DNA of 64,000 nucleotides from Escarpia spicata. Lineage: Eukaryota; Annelida; Polychaeta; Sabellida; Siboglinidae. The stretch covers positions 32,918,199 through 32,982,198 of the forward strand of contig OZ023209.1 of NCBI GenBank assembly GCA_963995525.1, in the 5' to 3' direction. The notes beneath the pieces were generated by a model. The model was not told the DNA's origin. It searched no databases and worked only from the letters and a program-made list of their open reading frames with translations. The translations under genes were made by a program, and so were the position numbers. Within the stretch, counting starts at the first letter, position 1. Every line of letters starts with the position of its first letter. This document shows positions 35,440-46,890 of the stretch, in pieces.

Positions 35440-36325
35440 TTCCTAAACCTCTCATTCATCGAGCCTTATTTTAATACCTTATTCTAGCCTCGTCTCCACC
35501 CATCAAACCGGTCCTTCCCTTCGCGAACACCTGTCGGATTATTCTTAATCGATCAACGCCGATAGGCAGCGAAATCACTCCAAAGCGTCACAAAACAAAC
35601 ACCATACCGTAATCAAGCCAACTGCTCGGCCACGTGGACTGAAACAAGTTCGTTTTAGGTCACGTGACCTCAAAGGTAACCATCCAAAGACGAGGTGTAT
35701 TCACACCACATAGTTAGTTAGCACGAACCGATCAACCACGATCAACCACGATCAACCACGATCAACCACGATCAACCACGATCAACCACGATCAACCACG
35801 ATCAACCACGATCAACCACGACCTTCGAAATAATGATTCTCATTGTCGATTTCTGTATATTTCACCATTATGGACACCAACAAACTCCACTATTAGCATC
35901 TCTGGAGTGGCATAGTGATGTTGGGGGTCTCCCAGGGACCCTACAACATCACAGCCACGTTGATCTACCACTCATGCCAATAACTAAGGGAGGGCCTTCA
36001 CACCGAATCAGCGAACCAGCGAGGTCACGACGTCATCATCTCCGAAACAAATTCGCGCTAACCGCTTTCGGAATCTTAACCAACCAACGTCGATGGGTGG
36101 CGTGCCACGATTCGTCTTACCCACACGCATCATCGCGGGAAAACTACCCTATCCAACAGACACACCCACTCACAATACTAACTCCGAAAATACCTATATT
36201 ATCAAAAGAAAAGCTGAATAAAAAAGTAAATCAGCTAAATTTAGGACATTAAAAATAATACGAAAACATGGCAAAATTTTAATTTTATTTGGCTGATTTG
36301 GGTGTTGTTATGAAGCTACATTACT
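35440..36325 (-). repeat. Right inverted terminal repeat of Polinton A
   Basis: Inverted partner of 21728-22510. It contains a nine-copy 10-bp array (35731-35820) and flanking unique sequence that the left arm lacks. Confidence 0.85.
35731..35820. repeat. Nine perfect copies of ATCAACCACG
   Basis: A 10-bp unit with no divergence over 90 bases. The sequence after it (ACCTTCGAAATAA) also occurs at about 34990, where only a single related unit precedes it, so the array expanded from one copy. Confidence 0.98.
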
Positions 36326-36429
36326 ATTGCCTCATATATGCGCAACACCTTCGAAGAGACAACAGTGACCCGAAACACAATGAACACTTTAAAAGCGGTT
36401 TTTTACTTTATGAATTAATACTGTGTATT

Positions 36430-37102
36430 TTATCAGTATTCTTTATACAGTTCTAATTTTTTAAATGTAATCTATTAATTATTAATATTACGATACTGCA
36501 GATAGCGGTTAACTTTATCAATTGCGTTTAAAGCACTGGTTAGTTTATTTTTGTGTACATTTATGTGTTCCTGCCAATCAAGTCTTTCATTAATATGAAG
36601 GCCCAGAAATTGTACACATGTTATATGTAGAATTAAGATACGTCCAATTAATTTGACGGAGAGCAGATGTTAGGTGTCGAATGGACATGTTCAATAAAGG
36701 TCCATGTTCGAATATTAACTGCTCGTTTGATTTTTTAGGAGGCTTCCGCTTGCCAATTAAACAAAATATAGGTAATTGATTGGATATATCACCGTACAGA
36801 ATGCCAGAGTAAACAAATTGAGGGTTTATAGGTCTCAATCTTTAGGTATTCGAAATTTTTAGCAGTTCTTGTTATGACCTGATTGTTTGAACTTTGAGTC
36901 TTATGTAATATTTACTCATATCGTTGAATATATGATGTAGCATTTGTATTAGAATAATGTTTTAAGTTTATTACATTTTTATGACAGTCCTTGAATGTTT
37001 AGATGGAGTACTTTGTACTGAAACTTATCATGACCAAATGTGTCAGGAAGTATATTGTTAACATCATGGTAATTACTATTTATATCACCTAAATTAAAAT
37101 GG

Positions 37103-37105
<3 letters not shown>
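36430..37105 (-). pseudogene. LINE copy with endonuclease joined to reverse transcriptase end
   Basis: The minus strand shows FQYKVLHLNIQGLS (endonuclease start), SGILYGDISNQLPIF (endonuclease end), then QFLGLHINERLDWQEHIN and AIDKVNRYLQY (reverse transcriptase thumb). The palm domain is deleted. Confidence 0.65.

Positions 37106-37111
<6 letters not shown>

Positions 37112-37135
<24 letters not shown>
37112..37135. repeat. (TA)n microsatellite
   Basis: A short uninterrupted TA run at the 5' edge of the LINE fragment. Confidence 0.9.
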
Positions 37136-37739
37136 CGTACAAGTGCCTGAGATCTGGCTCATAATAATTAACAACAATTATCATCCACATTGTATTGGGA
37201 CTAATTAGCTTTCTATGCACATCGTGCAAAATCATTGTCAACAAAAAGGCTAAACGAGAAGAAAATCGTTAAATAAGAGAACATCACATATGTTGAGAAG
37301 TTCACAAATAAAACATATGTCTGGTGTAAATAATGGTGAAGTAGTTTAATATATACCATTGTAATAGTTGTGTTTGCATACATATTTCAGAAGGTTACAC
37401 AGTGCGAATTTATGAGAATTATACAAGGATGGACAAATTGTAAACATATGCCACATAAATTAGTCACCTTTAATACATATAAACACAAAAACTCCTTATA
37501 GATATCAATTGGCGTACAAAAACGTTTAATTGTATCTTAAAAAAAGAAGTATCAGAGCAGCTAAACTGATATATTATTAACAACTGTCTAACAAATATAA
37601 AAATGACACAAGGAGAACGTGGAAACGTATAATTGACATTTTGTAAAGATCCAACAAAAAGATCATTACCTATATATTTTAGAAAAGGAGATCGCAAAAT
37701 AACTTATACTGTAGAAATTGCAAATACATTTCATTAATT

Positions 37740-38960
37740 TTTTCTACAAACATAGCAGAACATCTTGCAAACAAAATCAAATGCACGAGTAATACAAATC
37801 ATAGTTTCTATCTAGGAAAGTTTGAAAGGCGTTTCCAATTCCAAGAAATAAATGAAGAGCCAATACTCTCAATAATTGATGATTTCCCTACAAAAACGAG
37901 AAGTGGTCATGATGATGTGTGGTCATGATTAACTGAAACAATTAAAAGATTTAAAAATTATTTTAATTAAACCCTTAACGTTGCTTCTTAATCAAATATT
38001 ACATACTGGAATATTCCCAGATAGGATGAAAATTGCGAAAGTAATTCTTATCTTTACTGATCACGAAACTGTTTTGTAACTATAGACCGATATCTCTGCT
38101 ACCTATAATCTTTAATGGTATTGACAAATATATGCACATTCAGATATATTCATATTTTACAGAACATCAACTTTTTAATGCTAACCAGTACGGCTTCTAC
38201 AGTTCGGCCATTCAACCGAATATGCCGTTTTGGAAGTCATCGACAGAACAATAACCGCATTGGATTCAAATGAAACACATATCAATATATTTTTAGATTT
38301 ATCAAAAGCGTTTGATACTTTAGATCATACAATTCTATAAAGAAACTACCTGCAATGTCGCATATAACACAACTTCGGTATGGAATATGCGACATTGCTC
38401 TAAAGCTAGTGGAAAGTTATTGAAAAATAGAAAACAATACGTTATTTATAATAATAATATTTCTCAAACTTTGTCTATTACCAAAGGTGTGCCACAAGGC
38501 TCTATACTAGGCCCACTTCTGTTTGTAATATACATAAAGGAGATATTTAAATATGTAATGTATGCAGATTATACAACTATATTTACTAATCTTTAAAAAT
38601 ATGTCCTACAGATGTTGAACAACATTTAATTACATAATTAAACAAGATAAACAAATTGCTTAAAATAAATAAAATGTATTTAAATATAAAGAAATCAAAA
38701 TATATAATACACAAACTGGCAAATAAACACGTAAATCCTTTTCTACTCAAGATAGATGAAACCAGAATAGAAAGAGTTCAAAACTTAAAAGAAAACGTAA
38801 GCTGGGACATTCATATTAAAAATATGTCAATCAAATGTTCTAAATTGATTGGGATATTAAATAAATAAAAATATTTTTGGCATTAAATATAACAGTTTTT
38901 TGTATAACTCATTAATGTTACCTTATATAAATTATAGCGTAATAATATATGGTTTTAAAT
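37740..38960 (+). pseudogene. LINE reverse transcriptase, degraded
   Basis: Plus-strand blocks: FPTKTRSGHDDV, LSKAFDTLDHTI, VPQGSILGPLLFVIYI, YVMYADYTTIFTNL (YADD changed to YADY), LNIKKSKYIIHK and IKNMSIKCSKLIGILNK. The motif order is that of a CR1/L2-type palm and thumb, with many stops. Confidence 0.75.
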
Positions 38961-39489
38961 ATAACTGAATTAATGGAATTACTATTTTATTAAAATGTTT
39001 GCCCATGACATTACCAGTATATTTGTAATGAATTTGGACAATGTTGCATATCATTTATTGTGGAAATTGATGTTAAATGAGTACGCTTGTTTGATGCATA
39101 ACTTAGCGCATGTCTATCGTAACTATGCGTTTTGCGTGTTAATATTGGATATGTGTTTTGCGTGGTATCACCGGTCTCTCATGATATTCCTCCTGCACGC
39201 ATTTGTTAATATAGTTTAAGTACATTTAACACATAGTGAGTTTAGCTATTATGATTTTGTTGTCAGGAATATACTAAATATTAAGAGGTGTTTTTTTAAT
39301 AAAACATAATGTACTAACCTTCTCATTAATGCATGTCACCATAAATTGTAGAATAAAGAGTTAGAGGAAACTGCTGTAAAGAAAGGAGTCGTATTGTGAG
39401 GCAAAAAAGCCTTCTACAACCGCTTCGTTACAAAGGAAACCAATATGACGGTTGTCCGTGCATTCTCCTTCTCATAGTGTCGGCATAGC
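38961..39489. other. No gene recognised
   Basis: AT-rich. The 38995-39219 frame has hydrophobic stretches but no recognisable family. Confidence 0.35.
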
Positions 39490-40450
39490 AAACCAATTGT
39501 GCATTTTGTGATAAAACTACTAAATTTGACACACATGTAGACTCTTACATTATGAACAGATTTTGATATTGAGCCATCACAGACTGTAGCAGCCATATTC
39601 CAAAATGGCCACCAACGGTCACAATTATTGTATATACCTTCTCTACTGGGAGGACAACAGGTTGGCAGTGGAGGTTAATTCACTTATACACGTCCAAGAG
39701 TGGTTATAGAAGAGATAATTATTTGATTTTATCAAAAACGAATAAGTCAACTTGAACTAATGTGTCTAATTAGGCACATGATGCAGTTGGATTCCGAATG
39801 GTAGTCAATGATGAATGATCAATGACTGGCTTGGCACATACTTGTAGTACTAATGGTAGTATTAGTAATAATAGTACTACTGGCGGTGCAGGTAGTAGTA
39901 CTAATACTAGTAACACCTGAAATAGTAACAGTCATCGTTGTAATAGAAGTGAAATATGCACAATGGCGGACATTTTACAAAACGGCGTTCAGATAATTGA
40001 ATCGAATTACTTGGTGTTCAGAATTATCATCTCCAGAGGAACCAGGTGACTTCTAATGGGAACAGTTATGAGTTTCTACAACACTGTGCAACATTATTAA
40101 CAAGTATTGTGGTGCTCCTTTAACGACTAATGACGTAAAAAGCAGCACGTATTTGCAGAATGAGTCTAATTGTTATTGTATGCTTTCTGAAATTGCAAGC
40201 CAGACTGTTGTACAGCTGACCTTATTTAGGCATTATGACCATGTAAAACGAATGTGAAATTTGAAAACTAAATTAATAAAAACTACAAATTATTCGAGAA
40301 CACGGTTGGAATTCGGGGTTGCGTTTTGACGTTATGAATAAATTAAAAGCATGTGGCGGTTTGTTTGTAGGGCAGAACGCTCTGGCTGCAGGCGCGCAAC
40401 ACGGGAAATTCGTGTTTTTGTTTTGGCGCTCTCTTGAAATATACTTCACA

Positions 40451-40636
40451 ATGCCATCAGGTTGTTGTGCTGTTGGATGTACAAATAGTTTATCAAACGT
40501 GTGTACTGTTAGATTTGATAGAATACCACTTGATTGTGAAATAAGAGCGAAATGGATCACATCTATCCATCGTATGGATTGGACGCCCACAGAACACAAC
40601 AGGATTTGTAGCAACCACTTCTGCACAGGTTTTATT
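40451..40636 (+). pseudogene. THAP-domain gene start, truncated by a LINE
   Basis: From the ATG at 40451 it reads MPSGCCAVGCTNSLSN, then a W-x-x-x-x-x-R-x-x-W helix region (KWITSIHRMDWTP) and NRICSNHFCTGF. All C2CH zinc ligands of the THAP DNA-binding domain are present. The frame then runs without a stop into LINE reverse transcriptase sequence (ELNVLGLIIDTHLNW), giving a chance THAP-RT fusion of about 110 residues. THAP domains are typical of transposases of several DNA-element groups. Confidence 0.8.
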
Positions 40637-41633
40637 GAACAAGTTAAGGAATTAAATGTTTTGGGTTTAATTATAGATACACATCTAAACTGGAGAAAAA
40701 AAACACTGAAAAAATATCACATGCTTGGTCTAAAAAATGTGCATTTAAAACAAATTGAAACATGTATTACCTCTTCATATTAACATAATATTATATAATT
40801 CTTTAATAATGCTACACATTAATTATTGCATCGTGGAAGGGCTTTCAATCAAATAGAATAATAAAACTTCAAAAAAGCCCTGAGAATTATCACCTTAAGT
40901 AATTATATTTCCCACACAGAACCACATCACAAAAAACTCAACTTGTTAAAAGTAAATGACATCCTTAAATTACAACAAATAAAACTTTACTATAATTATT
41001 TACACAATGACTTACCAGTTTATTTATAAAACTGGTGGATAATGTTTAACTATGAAGTACATAATAATGATACAAAAGTCAATAATAAACTATACACTTA
41101 TAAAATTAAACATGAATCTGTAAAGAAATGTCTTAGGCATAAATAACATTCCCGATTTAGTCAAAGAAAAGCTTAGTACACATAGTTCATAAGGATTTGC
41201 CAAGTATGTTAAACTTTTTTTACAAACTTGTCAAGTAGCATGCACAAGGCAAAACTGCTATATATGTATGCTAAATTAAGAACCGACAACCACCTGTCAA
41301 CTTTATTTATTACCAAACAGTGCCTAAACGACAAACACAATAATCATGTAAGCTTGCTCACACTATACACATGTTCATATTCATATTATGTTTTTTCTGT
41401 AAGAATTTGATTTGGGTGATATATTTATTCAGTTAAATTTCTATCACAAAAAGTGGCTCTTCGAAGGCGACTACCATCTTAGAGGAGTCTCCTGACCCTA
41501 CTTTTTTGTTAGTTACCATACACTATACCATGTTTACCATAAGGTTATATATTTGTATAATTTGTTTACATGGATGTATTGTATGTATTTATTATTTGAA
41601 ATGTCTGGGTCAAATAAACCATTTTTTTTTTAA
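40637..41633 (+). mobile_element. 5'-truncated LINE insertion (RT C-terminus and 3' tail)
   Basis: Blocks LGLIIDTHLNW, RIIKLQK, then RIIT-type and LLKVNDILKLQQIKLYYNYL run down to an AATAAA at about 41613 and a T-rich/A-rich end. It is the same family as 9185-10055. The insertion begins within the THAP reading frame. Confidence 0.7.
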
Positions 41634-41839
41634 ACTGGCCCTACTTATCCAGATTATGTCCCTTCATTGTTTGCGTTAAAGAAAGCTGCAGTTTGTTGCC
41701 ATCGTCAAGTGGTTGAGGAGAGATTCCAGAGAGCAAAAAGATGAATGGTCCAATAAACCCAGGAAGAGAAAATACAAGAAACTGAAGAACATTTTTCCAC
41801 AAAAGCAAATTCCCATGGTCTCTGTTGGTATGCCCAAGT

Positions 41840-42230
41840 TTTTGTTCAGTTGTTCTAGATATTATTAACCATGTCTCTGCAAAAGTCATCATCCTTTGTT
41901 ACTGAAGTTATGTAAATCTTGTTGGAAACCCCTGTGTAAATGACCAGATCACACTCAGTCATACCAGCGACTTCCATGTGCAATTTAATCAGGGGGTAAT
42001 GTGACCTTTCTTCAGATTCCCTTGTCTGTCAATGCAGAAGCTATTGTCACCAAATTTGGGATCTTGTCCCTTCAATGAAAATGGACACTTTATTTCAATC
42101 AGATTATCGCCGTGACAACCACATGATCTCACACTGTCTGGAGAGGCACCAGGATAGGGGTATCTCTCATTCACTAATAGACCAGTTCTCTCCAGCCTGG
42201 CCTCGTCTGACAGTTGTCTTATAAACAGTG
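41840..42230 (-). pseudogene. YqaJ-like recombinase/nuclease fragment
   Basis: The minus strand reads RYPYPGASPDSVRSCGCHG, LIEIKCPFSLKG and GNLKKGH. After a frameshift it reads ECDLVIYTG. The G-A-S-P-D and L-x-E-I-K-C-P motifs supply the acidic and lysine residues of the PD-(D/E)XK-type YqaJ viral recombinase domain. YqaJ genes occur in many invertebrate DNA elements, probably as exonuclease/recombinase functions. It is broken by frameshifts. Confidence 0.75.
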
Positions 42231-42743
42231 AGGGCCTCTGCCTTGTTATCCAGTCCCCACGGTGTCTATGTCAGTGTGTAAATTAGGACGATAACGATTA
42301 AACGACACGCTGTCAGTGTGGTTTGTTTGATCAGCTAACTGCGCCATTATTCACATGTGCCCATCTGCACAAACAACTGGTAAACTACAACAAATTACAA
42401 CTATGAAACTGACCTACATAACACGACAAATGCCGACTTACCGCGTCTGTTTGTTTACGTCTTTCTGCCCTACACGCATGCGCGACCTAATTCTCTTTGT
42501 TGCCAAACACAGCAACCCCGAATTGAAAGGACCGTTTAATAAACACAGACATATTTAACACCAATACATGTTGAACATTTGTATGGCAAATAGAACAGTT
42601 CATATCAAATGTCACATATTGTTCTCTTCTCATGTGTCACCAGGGTTTTTGTCACAGTTCCGTTCAGTGGTCATGAACTTTTTTGTGCACCCCCTTCTCA
42701 CACCTGCACGCATGCATCTACATGTACGCACGCACATACACAC

Positions 42744-43007
42744 TTACGCACGCACACACATACAGCAAGGCTTCACACAACCCTTCTTGAACTTGCATGA
42801 GATTTTCTCACACCAGATGTGAGCTGCCTTGGATAGTCTTGTCCAGTGCGGTTCGTATACACCGTTCTCATTCTTGACCGCAGCTGGTTGATGGAGGTAG
42901 CTCTGGTGCCTCCATCGTAGGCCGCCCTCTTGGCATGCTCCTTCAGAGATGCCTTGGTTGGCGTGATCAGTTGCACATCGTTCTTCTTTGCGAAAAGTTC
43001 CTTTCAT
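42744..43007 (-). pseudogene. Cysteine-rich gene fragment
   Basis: The minus-strand frame ends NGVYEPHWTRLSKAAHIWCE, then KISCKFKKGCVKPCCMC. A W-T-x-L-x-x-A-x-x-x-C-x-x-L-I-x-C-x-C-K-K-x-C block is common in uncharacterised multi-copy invertebrate genes. Its function is unknown. An ACAC-rich tract follows. Confidence 0.45.
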
Positions 43008-43384
43008 GCCTTTTCAATGTTCGTGCATATGCTGGTTCTGTCATACTGTAGGATAATAGCATAACGAACATCTTGTTATGCATGCATCTTCTGGTATGTC
43101 ACTTGGTGTGGAGGATAGTTTCAACAATATGTTTATGAGTTCTGGTAGCACGATCCAGATTGCCCAAACACTCTTCTTGATGCTGTGCTTAACTATACAC
43201 AGCATTATACCCAGTCAAAGAGTGGAACATTGGCAATGCTCATGTCTTCTCCGGTCCCAGGCCAGCTGCTAGTTTGTGGGCTGTTAGGAAACACTTATGA
43301 GTTCCGAAATGTTAACCATGGGTCATCATCTGTTTGAAACCTCTGAGTCACTGATAAGGGTAATACCACGGTGTCAACACCTCG

Positions 43385-44340
43385 GATCGTTATCTTGTGG
43401 TGGCCATGCTAAGCTGCATGGGTTATATGCAGCGTCATGCGACTGTCAGCTTCTTTGTGACTCCATAGGGCGGGCGAGGCCTGATCTGAGAGTGGAGGCT
43501 TGCTGACGATTAGACCTCTGTCAGTGATGACAAGCTGTTTCTCCTCCATGTCAACCCACTTGAGGAGAGTTGACAGGAATATGAACAGCTCTGTATTGTT
43601 GCTTCCTCCACTCTGAGAAAATTCTGTCCGTTTCCCGGTATGGCTGCTGAAGCCACCACACATATTCGCACTCAGTTCTCTGCTTTTCTCTTGCATTGTC
43701 TTTCAGTGAATCTACACTGTAGCTGTCCCACACCAAGCCCAGGCGTGGCGATGTTTGAACAAGTATGGAATAACGTTATTTCTGGCATACTCATCAAAGT
43801 TATTGAATGCAGCTGGCTTCAGCATCTGGATGATGACATCTCCATCAAGGATTACCCTGGTTGTGGCAGGAGCCTCATATTGGACATCGCAGACGTGTTT
43901 TAAGCATGTTAGAAGGTCATTCTTCGTGCCTACATGGAGGCTTCCTCCATCAGAGAGTGACCACACCCGGGTGTTTTATTAGGAATTCAGCCGTGTCCCT
44001 CGGGTGAACAGGGACCCACCTGGTATAGTTAGTGTGACCTGAGTCATGAAAGCAGGGGTCAATTCTGTCAGGGCGTCCAAGGTATATCTGGAATGATGTC
44101 TGCCGCTGAGATTTCACGTAGACCAGTATCAACACCTCTAGTTCCAGTTCCACTGCTATCTACCTAGGATACAGCTCTGCCACGGCATTCTTCAAGACAT
44201 CCATTGAGTATCGGGTCATGGTCACTCTGTGAGCACTGTCCAGGAACAGCGGAAGTAAGGCGGTGGGTGTTGATGATTCAGGCTTCTGGACGTTGGCGGC
44301 TGACATGAAATGTGGCCCATGATATATTATCCTCGGTCCC
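43385..44340 (-). pseudogene. Uncharacterised multi-copy gene remnant (HTNYTRW...HKEADSRM)
   Basis: The minus strand reads LEVLILVYVKSQRQTSF, GHTNYTRWVPVH and LDGDVIIQMLKPAAFNNFDE, then LVWDSYSVDSLKDNAR and WSHKEADSRMTLH. This motif order defines a family found in many copies in corals, lancelets and molluscs and usually associated with mobile DNA. No function is established to my knowledge. Frameshifts break it into at least four frames. Confidence 0.6.
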
Positions 44341-45133
44341 AGTTTGGTTTTTCAGGACCTGCTTCGCCTGGCCTATCCACAAATAGTCTTCATCAGTCAG
44401 CTGAATGAAGTCATGCTAGCAGCTGGGACAGGTGACTACTTGATGTTGTTTGTGACAGGATACAAATCAGTGCAGTACTGTAGCAAGTGTCCGATGGTCT
44501 TATAGCTTGTAGGCACAGATTCTCCAAATATGACAATGCTTCCATCCACTCCTTCTGCAGCGACTACGTCATTACTACTACTATTGCCACCTCTACCAGT
44601 AGTAGTAATAGTAATAGTAGTGGTAGTAGTAGTCGTTGTAGAAATAATAATCGTTATGCCAAGCAGAGTTATTTTTCATTCATTATTGACTTCCATTCGG
44701 AACCCAACCGTATCATATGCCTAATTAGACAAATTACTCTAAGTTGACTTATTTGTTTAGGTAAAATAAAATAATTAGCTCTTCCATAACCACTCCTGGA
44801 CTTTTATAAGTGAATTAACCTCCATTGTCAAACCGCTGTCATACTCAAGAAAGTTGGTATGTCAAATAACAGCGACCGCTGGCGGCCATTTTGGAAAATG
44901 GCTGCTACAGCTGCCATAGGAAAACTCTGCGATGACTCAATATCCAAATTTGGTGCTTTTATCACAAAATCAGTCACAATCAGTCAATACCAGCTATGGC
45001 ATCATTAATTCACAGAACACCACCCCAATTCACCGGTCTCATGACCGCTAATGCTATGGTCCCAAGTTGAGGCCAAGTGTACATGCGAAACAGGTCTCGC
45101 AGGTCTGGATGTTGCGAAGCCATATTCGTTCCA

Positions 45134-45137
<4 letters not shown>

Positions 45138-45182
<45 letters not shown>

Positions 45183-45185
45183 CAT
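45138..45185. repeat. (TA)n microsatellite
   Basis: TA repeats with one interrupting C. Tyrosine/isoleucine frames here are artefacts. Confidence 0.95.
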
Positions 45186-45597
45186 ATCCGGGCAGGACAG
45201 CAATATGCATCATAATGTTCAAGGTTCATACTGCTATTGCTGGCGCAGCTTCGCTGCTGACACAGCCACAACTGAGCCACCGCTAATGACATATGCACCA
45301 CTGATGTCATATGAAGCGATATTACTGGTGATCTTGTTACTGTTAACCCCCATGTGTGAAAGATCATCAAATGCGCATCTGTGAAAGGTTATCAAAAGTT
45401 ATGTATATAGACGACTGACTTCATTGCTGTAATTGTAAAGCATGATAACAAGTTTTATGTAGATAAGGCAGAGGACACCATCTTTGTTAAAGACACCAGT
45501 TGTGTTAAATTTATAACGTTTGTAGCAAAATGTGCAGCTAAAAGTATTTTCAACCGCGTTAGTGTACTTAATTAATAATAATAATTAGAAGAGCTGG

Positions 45598-45604
45598 ATG
45601 TATA

Positions 45605-45661
<57 letters not shown>

Positions 45662-45753
45662 GTGTATATATATATATATGTATATATATATATACATACA
45701 TGTCTATGTATATATATATACTTCTAACAACAACATACGTCGACCAAATATGC

Positions 45754-45784
<31 letters not shown>

Positions 45785-45835
45785 ATATATAGTATTATAT
45801 ATATATATATAATATTATATATATATATATATATT
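45598..45835. repeat. Interrupted (TA)n array
   Basis: TA runs broken by TGTA and ACATAC units and by one unique segment of about 35 bases. It follows a GAGCTGGATGTA sequence that recurs before the array at 47849. Confidence 0.9.
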
Positions 45836-46189
45836 ATAAAGGAAATGTTACGGTTATCTGAAGAGTATCGATTTTCTTGGAAATGTGTGTTGTATGTCAA
45901 CAATGTCACCAGCCCTACTTTGCGCAAACTCTCCCTCTGATATCTTGTCTCGAGCTACTTCGAAATGGTACATAACTGTTTGTGGGCTCTGCTGTCGAAT
46001 CTCGGACGGTCAGTATTTTGTATGCAGCCATTGCTTGCCATTACGTACATTGAAAGCATTTACCAGTTAGCAATTTTGTGTTAGCTAACAACAGGAAAAC
46101 TGGTTTCAGTAAAGCTGCTTCATGTATCTCGTTAGTTAATTGAGTTGTTTGTCCTGCTGTATTTGCGATACCATTACCTGACGTTATCG

Positions 46190-46260
46190 ACAGCGATAGC
46201 GCAGTGTTGAACACTGGCACTGTTGAAGCGCCGGGCTCAAACCCTCAATATTAATTTCGT
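46190..46260 (+). repeat. tRNA-like SINE head (weak)
   Basis: A TAGCGCAGTGT A box and a GGCTCAAACCC B-box-like motif lie at tRNA-like spacing. The arms do not fold well. Confidence 0.35.
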
Positions 46261-46299
46261 TAATTATCTTTGTTAAGAAATTAAACTAATATAGTCACC

Positions 46300-46890
46300 T
46301 GCTCGGTTTTTGCCCTATCTGAGTTTCTGCCTCATTACAATTATATAGCTGGAACTCACATTAAATACATCTTTAGTCAGATATATCGGACACAATGAGC
46401 GAAGGATGTCTACAAACTTGCAACAAAGTTATGTTTAGTTTTTGACAGATATTTTGATAGCGAACGCATACCACGTGACTACAGTGCACCGTATCGGTGA
46501 CGGTGATGTAGACAACCGTAATATAAAAATTTATCGGACGAAATTGTAAGCAACTATTCACCCTAATCACCACAGGAAAGTTAACAAACAGCCCGTGGTG
46601 TTTATACAGTGAATGCATTGTGATTTGTCGCACAGTGATGATTTTGAACACGGTGAGGTAGAAACTGAGTGCTTCCTTTTGGCGTGTGAAGTGATTATCG
46701 TCTTACTAATAGTGCAAGTATTTCACACAAAAAAACTTATTTTACGTTTCGTTTGCATGCCATTAATGCAATAAGTGGTTTTGATTAATAATAGTGATAT
46801 GTTGCTGAATGATTTCAAAACTTGTTGGTGAAAACTGCATATTATGCTTGCGTAAGCCAGGAACCGAGTGGTCCAGTGTACTGAATTGCG
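46300..46890. repeat. Copy 1 of a 0.6 kb direct duplication
   Basis: Matches 49013-49600 in the same orientation over its length. Shared blocks include TGCCCTATCTGAGTTTCTGC, TAAGCAACTATTCACCCTAA and GAGTGGTCCAGT. Differences are scattered, so the copies are old. No TG...CA ends were seen. Confidence 0.85.

Larger units (their letters stand above)
21728..36325. mobile_element. Polinton/Maverick A, 14.6 kb including a nested transposon
   Basis: The termini are inverted repeats. The left begins AGTCATGTATGTTCATATC and the right, read inward, AGTAATGTAGCTTCATAAC. They agree for several hundred bases with gaps. Gene order on the plus strand is NADAR, ATPase-like, core-protein-like, polyQ/VDLVN gene, integrase, membrane protein, capsid-like fragments. 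No B-family DNA polymerase or adenain-type protease is recognisable. A 6.86 kb TTAA-flanked transposon lies at 27574-34430. The flanks (AGTAGT, ATTGCC) do not form a clear target duplication, so one end may have been altered. Confidence 0.85.
39490..44990. mobile_element. DNA element with inverted ends, THAP and YqaJ genes (degraded)
   Basis: Sequence from about 39500 to 39950 matches the reverse complement of about 44560-44985. Shared blocks include TTTTGTGATAAAA, CCAAAATGGCC, TGGAGGTTAATTCACTTATA, GTCTAATTAGGCA and a trinucleotide TAG/TAC repeat. Between them are a plus-strand THAP gene start and minus-strand remains of a YqaJ-type nuclease and other genes. A LINE (40637-41633) is inserted. 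The exact termini and target duplication are not visible. Confidence 0.65.

Noticed and set aside
35731..35820. Nine identical repeats, considered as a CRISPR array
   Set aside because: The 10-bp units are contiguous with no spacers, the DNA is eukaryotic, and the array lies inside a transposon terminus.
40310..42540. Short inverted match (ATTCGGGGTTGC and GTAGGGCAGAA) on both sides of the THAP/YqaJ region
   Set aside because: The shared blocks are only 11-13 bases and could be a shared promoter element or chance. They are too short to call a repeat.
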